Below, one piece after another: positions 35,301 to 41,681 of a stretch of DNA of 64,000 nucleotides. A program made the position numbers and the translations under genes. A model generated the notes under the pieces. The model had not been told where the DNA came from. It searched no databases and saw nothing but the letters and a program-made list of their open reading frames with translations. Source of the stretch: an uncultured Bacilli bacterium (lineage in GTDB: Bacteria > Bacillota_I > Bacilli_A > RF39 > UBA660); the NCBI GenBank assembly GCA_934089275.1, contig CAKOJJ010000001.1, positions 184,969 to 248,968 on the forward strand. The letters run 5' to 3'. Each line of letters starts with the position of its first letter. Positions within the stretch are counted from its first letter, which is position 1.

Positions 35301-36025
35301 AATTTTTCATATATTTCAATTAAGGCTTCATCAGTATTCTTAGTTGAATCTTTTTCTAAAGTATTTTTAATGAATTGATTATCTTCACCAAATACTTCTA
35401 GAATTTCTTCATCACTAGATAAACCTAAAGCACGTAATAATGTTGTAATAGTAACTTTTCTAGTTCTATCTATACGAACATATACTACATCACGAGCATC
35501 AAGTTCAAATTCTAACCATGTACCTTTATTTGGAATAATTTCTCCAGAAACAACTGGGCGTCCATTTTTATCGATTTCTCTTTTGAAATAGATTGATGGA
35601 CTTCTTACTAATTGAGATACGATTACTCTTTCTACACCATTAATAATGAATGTTCCTGCATCAGTCATCATTGGCATGTCACCTAAGAAGATTTCTTGTT
35701 CTTTAACTTCTCCAGTTTCATGAATGAATACTCTTGCTTGAACCTTTAAAGGTGCTGAGTAAGTAACCATTCTTTCTTTAGATTCCTTTACTCCATATCT
35801 AGGTTCATCAAATGAATATGAATCGAATTCAAGTGATACCTTTCCTGTGAATGATTCTACTGGGAATACATCTTTAAATACTTCATCAATTCCTTCAGTT
35901 AAGAACCAATCATAACTTTTCTTTTGAATTTCTAACAAGTCAGTCAATGCCAAGGCGTTAGTAGTTTTTGAGAAAGATCTTCTTTCTCTATGGTCACCAA
36001 ATTTTTGAACTTTGTATGCCATCAT
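32390..36025 (-). CDS. rpoB: RNA polymerase subunit beta
   Basis: The 1211-aa subunit shows the rifampicin-pocket region ([24 protein letters not shown]), MRRQAVP-like [12 protein letters not shown], the [13 protein letters not shown] motif and the C-terminal [24 protein letters not shown]. The rifampicin region keeps the usual residues D, H-equivalent K, R and S in that order (Q-L-S…D…N…K-R-R-L-S), with K in place of the common H526-type residue, which deserves checking for natural rifampicin tolerance. The C-terminal about 60 residues are highly acidic. A methyltransferase gene of the YbxB type lies 88 bp upstream. Confidence 0.98.
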   Translation of the reverse strand: [1211 protein letters not shown]

Positions 36026-36112
36026 TTCACCCCAATACTATAGTAATTTTTTGAGCTTCTCCACGCAAAAAGGAGTATTCGCCACCAATTTAAAATTTTA
36101 TCAGTAATTCAA

Positions 36113-36709
36113 TTACTTGTCAATAAGTTTTGCTTTAATTATATAAAAACCTTTGCTTTTTTCAATTATATTTACATCGTATATACTTTTCATAGTTTCA
36201 ATCATGCTTTTAGCACCTTGATCTTTACGCATAACGATATAAAGATAACCAGATTTATTTAGATGTTTACTCGCTCCCATAATAAATTCAGTAATAACGG
36301 CTTTACCTGCACGAATAGGAGGATTAGTTAATATTACATCAAAACACCCATCTATGTTAGAATAAATATTTGACTCAACTATATTAACTTTCAAGCCAAA
36401 CTTTTTAGCATTCATCTCTGTTAAATGAAGGGCCCGTTTGTTAACATCCGCAAGAGTAACTGAAATATTTTTATACTTGCAAATCGTTAAACCAATTACA
36501 CCATATCCACATCCTAAATCAAGAACACTTGAATATGATATATCTTCTTTTAAAAAAGTTTCAATTAATAACTTAGAGCCATAATCAACTTTATCTTTAG
36601 AAAACACTCCTAAATCACTTGTAAACTCTAAAGAATCATCAAAAATATGTAAATAAACGTTTCTAAATTCACTTTTTAATTTACTATTATTAGTAAAATA
36701 ATGTTCCAT
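36113..36709 (-). CDS. Class I methyltransferase, RsmC/YbxB-like
   Basis: A 198-aa protein with the MTS-type methyltransferase fold: SAM-binding VLDLGCGYGVIGL and the catalytic NPPI motif in ILTNPPIRAGK, typical of N2-guanine methylation of 16S rRNA (G1207-type). In Bacillus subtilis the homologous ybxB gene sits between rplL and rpoB, so the position directly before rpoB is conserved. Here a DGR, not rplJ-rplL, lies upstream. A strong ribosome binding site is not obvious. Confidence 0.85.
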   Translation of the reverse strand: MEHYFTNNSKLKSEFRNVYLHIFDDSLEFTSDLGVFSKDKVDYGSKLLIETFLKEDISYSSVLDLGCGYGVIGLTICKYKNISVTLADVNKRALHLTEMNAKKFGLKVNIVESNIYSNIDGCFDVILTNPPIRAGKAVITEFIMGASKHLNKSGYLYIVMRKDQGAKSMIETMKSIYDVNIIEKSKGFYIIKAKLIDK

Positions 36710-36797
36710 AAGATTCCCCTTTGATAAACAAGATTATATCAAATTATGGAATCTAACTCAAGAACTTTCTAAAACAAATCGTTGTTTCAACACTCTT

Positions 36798-37922
36798 TTA
36801 CCAAGAAAAACTTTTATGATATAGATTTTTACAATTTCCATATTTTAACAATCCATTATAGCTTGATAACCATTTGTAAAATGTTTCCTTATCAATATAA
36901 TTACTATTAACCAACAAAATTAAATTTTTAATTTTTCTTTTAAAGTTATATTTAACTCTAGTTCTTAATTTCATAATAATTTTATTGTTTTTAATAATAA
37001 ATCTATAACCTAAAAAATCTATACCATTTTTTATTCCATTAATCTTTGTTTTATTTATATTCAACTCTAATTTTAACTTATTAGTAAGATATTTTTCTAT
37101 TTTCTCTAAACAATAATTCAAATATTTTTTATCTTCATGAATAATAACAAAATCATCCATATAATTAACTACATATTTTAAATGTAAATCTTCTTTTAAA
37201 TAATGATTAAAATCACATAAATAAATTAAACCAAACGCTTGATATGTTTGATTACCAATACTACAACCTTTATTATATTTATATAAAGGTATTTCCTCAG
37301 TTTCTTTTATTAACTCCAAATTATCTAAATACTTAATTCGATTATTTTTTAATTTTTTTATACAATCATTTATATAAGCGGAATTGGTACTATCAATTAT
37401 TCTATAAAGTACTTCTAAAGCATCTTTATCTTTTATTTTTCTATTTAAAATACATTTTAAAACATCATGATCTATATTATAAAAATATTTTTTTATATCC
37501 AATTTTAAATAATAAAAATTACTATTCTTATATTTAATTTCATTTAAATATTTTTTTACAAGATTAATTCCATAACTAGACCCTTTATTAATTCTAGTTG
37601 CATACATAGAATTAGTATAAATATTTTCATATACATCAACTAATAAATATTTAGCTATTAAATGGTTAATTACTTTATCTTCTATACTTTGAGACATTAT
37701 TACTCGAGATTTAGGATCTGTAATAAGAAATATATTATATCTAGAAAAATTTATATTTTTAGACATTAATTTATTTCTAATATTAATGATATGCTCTGTT
37801 TTATATAACATAAACTTTTCAGCTTTTTCTTTGTTTCTTACTTTAGAACATACTAAATCACACATTTTGCTAATATTATCTATATCATATACTTTATAAT
37901 AAATATTAGATACTCTTTTCAT
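36798..37922 (-). CDS. DGR reverse transcriptase
   Basis: A 374-aa reverse transcriptase. Motif A is LKLDIKKYFYNID (about residues 140-151), SIGNQTYQ (221-228) corresponds to the GxxxSQ segment of DGR enzymes with Y for S, and the catalytic YMDD is at 254-257 in VNYMDDFVIIH. The late IDFLGYRF motif is also present. There is no maturase/X or endonuclease domain as in group II intron proteins. It would copy the template-repeat RNA into adenine-mutagenised cDNA. It overlaps the avd-like gene by 17 bp and lies about 550 bp from the template repeat, so it forms a complete cassette. Confidence 0.93.
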   Translation of the reverse strand: MKRVSNIYYKVYDIDNISKMCDLVCSKVRNKEKAEKFMLYKTEHIINIRNKLMSKNINFSRYNIFLITDPKSRVIMSQSIEDKVINHLIAKYLLVDVYENIYTNSMYATRINKGSSYGINLVKKYLNEIKYKNSNFYYLKLDIKKYFYNIDHDVLKCILNRKIKDKDALEVLYRIIDSTNSAYINDCIKKLKNNRIKYLDNLELIKETEEIPLYKYNKGCSIGNQTYQAFGLIYLCDFNHYLKEDLHLKYVVNYMDDFVIIHEDKKYLNYCLEKIEKYLTNKLKLELNINKTKINGIKNGIDFLGYRFIIKNNKIIMKLRTRVKYNFKRKIKNLILLVNSNYIDKETFYKWLSSYNGLLKYGNCKNLYHKSFSW

Positions 37923-38301
37923 ATTTAAACCAACTTCTAACCATTAAATCTAGTTCAAGCAAATGAGTACTATAACTTTCAAACTTTTTATTAATAATTA
38001 AATCTTTTCTTAAAGCCTCTTCCAAATAAAAATTCAACATTTGAATATTTACAACAATTTCTTTTTTATGATCTACTTCTTGAAATATATTAGCTCGATA
38101 TATATTTTCTAATATAGAATAACTAGATTCAATAATTCTAGTTTTTAACACTTTATAAGTATTTGGAAAACTCATTGTATTTCTTTCAATATATCTAATT
38201 GTTTTACGTGCTTGTTTTGCAATTAAAAACTTTTCATGAGGTTTATATTTATTATATAAATTATCTAATTTTTGTTTTTTCTTAATATTTACTTCTTCCA
38301 T
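37906..38301 (-). CDS. avd: Avd-like DGR accessory protein
   Basis: A 131-aa, basic, all-helical protein. The pattern FPNTYKVLKTRIIESSYSIL, then ENIYRAN and a C-terminal SYSTHLLELDLMVRSWFK segment, fits the Avd/four-helix-bundle (S23-like) family that binds the reverse transcriptase and template RNA in DGRs. It lies between the template repeat and the reverse transcriptase gene and overlaps the latter. A clear Shine-Dalgarno is not visible before the ATG at 38301. Confidence 0.85.
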   Translation of the reverse strand: MEEVNIKKKQKLDNLYNKYKPHEKFLIAKQARKTIRYIERNTMSFPNTYKVLKTRIIESSYSILENIYRANIFQEVDHKKEIVVNIQMLNFYLEEALRKDLIINKKFESYSTHLLELDLMVRSWFKYEKSI

Positions 38302-38317
38302 AAGACATTTTTATAAT

Positions 38318-38399
38318 AAAAAAAGCAGTAAGGATAGAAAACAAAGAAGTTCATGTTATTTACTACTAATCTAAGTTTTCATTTACTGCATATATTTTG
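38318..38399 (-). terminator. Possible 3' end of the template-repeat RNA
   Basis: On the minus strand GCAGTAA (38393-38399) can pair with TTACTGC (38325-38331) across a 60-nt loop, and seven Ts follow directly. The stem is short, so this may be only a partial terminator that separates the template RNA from avd. Confidence 0.3.
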
Positions 38400-38474
38400 T
38401 GTTTCCACACGGAATATTCTTATTTCCAAATCTCTAATTTAAAATATTACTAATTAAATAAAGTATATTGGAAG

Positions 38475-38629
38475 TTCAGGGAGACAGGACTAGTTGCAAT
38501 TGACAGAACCAGAAGAGTTCACATTGCAGTTCTCATTAGTCGAGTTATCGTTGCAATTCACGTTGCCATTCGAATTAGCATTGCAGTTGAATGCATCAGA
38601 GTTGCAGTTGAAGTTAGAACTATTGTCAC
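38475..38629 (-). repeat. DGR template repeat (TR)
   Basis: This 155-bp stretch aligns without gaps to 38824-38978. Read on the minus strand it encodes no gene of its own but would translate, in the frame of the target gene, into a segment with 18 AAY asparagine codons and a TAG at the same place as the target stop. AAY codons are the usual signature of DGR templates because adenine mutation at both positions reaches many amino acids. The last 18 bp (38475-38492) are identical to the variable repeat. Confidence 0.95.
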
Positions 38630-38666
38630 CAAAGCTCCATTAAATTCAAAATACCCCAAAATTTTT

Positions 38667-38672
38667 ATTATA
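38667..38672 (-). promoter_or_regulatory. Possible -10 box for the template-repeat RNA
   Basis: A perfect TATAAT on the minus strand lies about 38 bp before the template repeat; no good -35 is visible, so the RNA could also come from read-through of the target-gene transcript. Confidence 0.3.
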
Positions 38673-38695
38673 TTTCCTTTCTAATTTATTAATTT

Positions 38696-38727
38696 TTTTG
38701 AAATAGTTGATACCAACCATTTCAAAA
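38696..38727. repeat. 32-bp imperfect palindrome between VR and TR
   Basis: TTTTGAAAT and ATTTCAAAA pair, then one mismatch, then GTTG and CAAC around a four-base loop. The minus strand has As, not Ts, after it, so it is not a terminator for the target gene; it may be part of the template-RNA structure. Confidence 0.5.
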
Positions 38728-38779
38728 CTTTAATGCCTACACTTTCGTTCGGCACTTTTTCGTCGCACTGCTCCTCAAC

Positions 38780-38801
38780 ATCTTTTGATAAATCAAAAGA
38801 T
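38780..38801. repeat. Perfect 10-bp inverted repeat downstream of the variable repeat
   Basis: ATCTTTTGAT and ATCAAAAGAT are separated by two bases. It lies 22 bp beyond the variable-repeat end and has no U-tract on the minus strand, so it looks more like a DNA or RNA structural element than a terminator. Confidence 0.5.
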
Positions 38802-38808
38802 AGATTTT

Positions 38809-38824
38809 AGATATTCAGATATCT
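38809..38824. promoter_or_regulatory. Hairpin at the edge of the variable repeat (candidate DGR cruciform)
   Basis: AGATAT and ATATCT (6 bp) flank a TCAG loop and end exactly at the last base shared by VR and TR. In characterised DGRs a hairpin just downstream of the initiation-of-mutagenic-homing site promotes retrohoming. The template repeat lacks such a hairpin at the equivalent place, as expected. Confidence 0.5.
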
Positions 38825-38978
38825 TCAGGGAGACAGGACTACGCGCAATAGACAGAACCAGAAGAGCGCACAATGCAGCTCTCATCAGCCGAGCGATCGT
38901 AGCAATACACGGCGCCATCCGAATAAGCATTGCAGCTGAATGCATCAGAGCTGCAGCCGAAGTTAGAACTATTGACAC
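38824..38978 (-). repeat. DGR variable repeat (VR)
   Basis: This 155-bp 3' end of the target gene matches the template repeat at 132 positions. Of 23 differences, 22 are at template adenines (coding strand) and one is C to G in the last codon. Fifteen of the 18 template AAY codons are changed (to Gly, Ser x3, Tyr x4, Asp x2, Ala x2, Arg x2, Ile); one GAC and one ACT codon changed as well. The stop codon is inside the repeat, and the unchanged 18 bp at 38824-38841 act as the probable initiation site. Confidence 0.95.
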
Positions 38979-39708
38979 TACAAGCTGATTCTCCAAAATG
39001 ATTTTTCAATGCTAAAACTGAATTGTCATAATCATTCATTTTTATACAAAATAATCCATTATCATTTATACATACACCCGTTGCATTATTTAAATCTAGT
39101 CCTACAAAAACATTTTTACCTAATGTTGTATAATTTGTTGTACTTGATGTTGTTGGTGTTCCATATTCGAAATATGTTGGCATCCATGCTACAAATGTTG
39201 GTTTTGTTTCTCCTAATGTATCTCTTTCGACTGCATTGAATTCTAATTTACATATATATTCTTCACTTACTTCTTCTGTTGATGTTTTATCTAGTGTTAT
39301 TGTTAATGTTCCATTTAATGTTTCTTTTGCTTTAACTATTGTTGCATCATTTTCCAGTTTATTTTTGATACTTGTATATTTTGCTGTTGTTCCTTCTTTT
39401 GGTACACATATTACACTTACTTCTGCATCATAGTTACTTGAATTATTTGTTACTTCATATGTTAACACTGAAGTTTGATTAAGTGTCTTTAATTCACTTG
39501 TTTCAAAAGTAATTGTTTTCTTTGTATCGTCTATTACTGAACTATATACATCCTTTCCATCTATACTTGCAGCTGTGAAGATTACACTGAAATCTTCATT
39601 GTTTTCGCTTACTTTTGCATTTCCATTTATTACTAATGTTGTTGATACTGCTGCAAAACCTATCGACATTAGTAATATTGCTACTATAAGCATACTTTTC
39701 TTCTTCAT
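38839..39708 (-). CDS. DGR target: secreted protein with diversified C-terminus
   Basis: A 289-aa protein with a signal/anchor helix (MKKKSMLIVAILLMSIGFAA). Residues about 25-170 form a beta-rich framework (AKVSENNEDFSVIFTAASID, LTYEVTNNSSNYDAEVSVIC, EEYICKLEFNAVERD) shared with the glycine-rich protein at 20755-21969. Residues about 180-240 (YFEYGTPTTSSTTNYTTLGK, GVCINDNGLFCIKM) lead into the last 45 or so residues, which are the variable repeat: cysteine-rich, alternating fixed and variable positions. It lacks the usual GFR/W motifs of C-type-lectin DGR targets that I know. A GGTAGG site precedes the ATG, and the promoter has a G8 tract. It is probably surface exposed. Confidence 0.85.
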   Translation of the reverse strand: MKKKSMLIVAILLMSIGFAAVSTTLVINGNAKVSENNEDFSVIFTAASIDGKDVYSSVIDDTKKTITFETSELKTLNQTSVLTYEVTNNSSNYDAEVSVICVPKEGTTAKYTSIKNKLENDATIVKAKETLNGTLTITLDKTSTEEVSEEYICKLEFNAVERDTLGETKPTFVAWMPTYFEYGTPTTSSTTNYTTLGKNVFVGLDLNNATGVCINDNGLFCIKMNDYDNSVLALKNHFGESACSVNSSNFGCSSDAFSCNAYSDGAVYCYDRSADESCIVRSSGSVYCA

Positions 39709-39735
39709 ATTTTTACCTACCTTTTCTACATTTTT

Positions 39736-39763
39736 ATTTTATAATACCCCCCCCGATTTTCAA
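39736..39763 (-). promoter_or_regulatory. Promoter of the DGR target with a G8 homopolymer in the spacer
   Basis: On the minus strand TTGAAA (39758-39763) and TAAAAT (39736-39741) are 16 bp apart, and eight of those bases are consecutive Gs (39747-39754). It is identical over 37 bp to the promoter at 21990-22026. The leader is only about 20-25 nt. Confidence 0.65.
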
Positions 39764-39934
39764 GTCATTTTGAAGGGTTTACATAAATTTTTAAATTTTT
39801 TTACACTTTAAGAAATTTTAACTTACATTTTTATTTTCACCTAATTTCACACACCTATCCTATTTTTAATTATACTACATATTTGTTGTAATTGTATTCT
39901 TTATTTTTAGTATGTGTAAAGTAAATTGTTCCAT

Positions 39935-39965
39935 AAAAAAATTGTTAAGATATCTTAACAATTTT
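39935..39965 (-). terminator. Terminator of greA
   Basis: AAATTGTTAAGA and TCTTAACAATTT form a perfect stem that includes the greA stop codon; on the minus strand Ts follow. Confidence 0.65.
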
Positions 39966-40415
39966 AACATCATAATCGCCGTTTGGACTTGGAACTTTAA
40001 CTATGTCTCCAACTTTCTTACCAGATAATGCTTTACCTATTGGTGATTCATCACTGATCTTATTTGCAAATGGATCAGCTTCTAGAGAACCAACAATTTT
40101 ATATTCGTCAGTATCATCATCACCAACATATTCTATTTCAACAGTAGAACCTAAACCAACAACATCTTTTGGAGCTTCTTCTATGATAACAGCATGTTCA
40201 ATCATATATTCAAGTTCTTTAATTCTTGCTTCTACTTGAGCTTGTTCATTTCTAGCAGCATCGTAGTCGGCATTTTCAGATAAATCACCTTGAGCTCTTG
40301 CTTCTTTAATAGCTTGAATAATTCTTGGTCTATCTTCTTCTCTTAATTTATTTAGTTCATTTTCAACTTCTAAATAACCATTAGCAGTCAATTTAATTTC
40401 TTTTTTTCCTGGCAT
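39945..40415 (-). CDS. greA: Transcription elongation factor GreA
   Basis: A 156-aa protein with an N-terminal coiled coil (ELNKLREEDRPRIIQAIKEA, DLSENADYDAARNEQ) carrying the acidic tip, and a C-terminal FKBP-like domain (SPIGKALSGKKVGD). It rescues backtracked RNA polymerase by stimulating transcript cleavage. It closes the yrr-type gene block, as in Bacillus subtilis, except that udk is absent between yrrO and greA. Confidence 0.97.
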   Translation of the reverse strand: MPGKKEIKLTANGYLEVENELNKLREEDRPRIIQAIKEARAQGDLSENADYDAARNEQAQVEARIKELEYMIEHAVIIEEAPKDVVGLGSTVEIEYVGDDDTDEYKIVGSLEADPFANKISDESPIGKALSGKKVGDIVKVPSPNGDYDVKIVKIS

Positions 40416-40484
40416 AATTAGTCACCCTTCTTTAATAAATATTTGTTTATCAAAACTACTTTCATAAGATTACTACATAATGGT

Positions 40485-41681
40485 CTAAAAGTCAAACACT
40501 TTTAAACGCATCATGTCATATTTTTTTAATTCAAATGGTACACGAATCTTAACAATCATTTGAGGATGATTAGCTTCTTCCACTATTTTTCCATCTTCAT
40601 CTAATATTTCTTCTATACGAAAGTTTCTAGTTTCTGTTGACGGTCCAAAAAATTGAACTTCATCACCTATTTTAAAATAGTTTCTTTCTTCAATTGTTGC
40701 AATTCCGTCTTTATAGTCTATGATCAACCCTAAAAAATCTTGATTAGAATATTCACATCTACCCAAATAATATTGTTCTTCAACTCCAGGTAATTTATCA
40801 AAGAATTGTGGAGTTGATTCACGATTAGCTACACGATTCAAAATATTTAAAGCATAGTTCGAATATTCAGGAGTTAAAGTATTATTTAAAATTTTATCAA
40901 TTAATCTTCTATAAATAAGTATTACAGTAGATACATAATAAATACTACGCATTCTTCCTTCAATTTTAAATGAATTAACTCCAGCATCAATCATATCTTT
41001 AATAAAAGGTACCATATTTAAATCTTTTGGAGTCATTGAAAAAGGTTCTTCGCATACCTTTTGACCATCTTTTTCATAATCAAAAGTCCAACGACATATT
41101 TGAGCACATCCACCTCTATTGGAATCCCTGTTGGTACAATAATTAGAAAGCACACATCTACCGCTTATACTTGTGCACATTGCTCCATGAACAAAACATT
41201 CAATTTCTAATCCAGTTTCCTCTTTTATTCTTTTTATATCTTCTTTATTTGCTTCACGCGCTAAAACTACTCTAGTTGCTCCTAAATTCTTATAGAATAA
41301 AGCAGCCTCATAATTTAAAATTGATGCTTGAGTTGATACATGTATACATAAATCTATGTTATTTTCACGAATCATATTCATAACTGCAACATCACTTGTA
41401 ATTATGGCATCAACATGAATTTCACTTAAATAAATTAAATAATCTTTTAAACCTTTAAAGTCTTCATAATGAAACACTATATTAACTGTAACATATACTT
41501 TTTTCCCTAAAGAATGAGCATAATCAACAGCCGTTTTTATTTCATCCAAATCCAAATTCTTAGCATTAGCTCTTAAAGAATAATTTTTATAACCAAAATA
41601 TACAGCATCAGCTCCATACATAAAAGCATATTTTATTTTTTCTAAAGAACCAGCTGGAGCAAGTAATTCAATATTTTCCAT
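40485..41681 (-). CDS. trhP2: U32-family tRNA hydroxylation protein TrhP2 (YrrO)
   Basis: The 398-aa U32 protein starts ELLAPAGSLEKIKYAFMYGADAVYFG and contains the family signature EIECFVHGAMCTSISGRCVL with the cluster cysteines and CAQICRW. In Bacillus, YrrN and YrrO hydroxylate uridine-34 of tRNA using prephenate; this protein is the larger partner. The start overlaps the end of the smaller partner by one base, and trmR, the methyltransferase for the next step, is just upstream. Confidence 0.9.
   Translation of the reverse strand: MENIELLAPAGSLEKIKYAFMYGADAVYFGYKNYSLRANAKNLDLDEIKTAVDYAHSLGKKVYVTVNIVFHYEDFKGLKDYLIYLSEIHVDAIITSDVAVMNMIRENNIDLCIHVSTQASILNYEAALFYKNLGATRVVLAREANKEDIKRIKEETGLEIECFVHGAMCTSISGRCVLSNYCTNRDSNRGGCAQICRWTFDYEKDGQKVCEEPFSMTPKDLNMVPFIKDMIDAGVNSFKIEGRMRSIYYVSTVILIYRRLIDKILNNTLTPEYSNYALNILNRVANRESTPQFFDKLPGVEEQYYLGRCEYSNQDFLGLIIDYKDGIATIEERNYFKIGDEVQFFGPSTETRNFRIEEILDEDGKIVEEANHPQMIVKIRVPFELKKYDMMRLKVFDF

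Noticed and set aside
36798..37922. Reverse transcriptase as a group II intron or retron protein
   Set aside because: No maturase or endonuclease domain, no intron ends, and no retron msr/msd region is seen; the adjacent adenine-biased repeat pair and Avd-like gene explain it as a DGR.
38780..38801. Inverted repeat as the terminator of the DGR target gene
   Set aside because: It is not followed by a run of Ts on the minus strand.
38475..38978. The 155-bp repeats as a simple gene duplication
   Set aside because: Random divergence would not place 22 of 23 changes at adenines of one copy.
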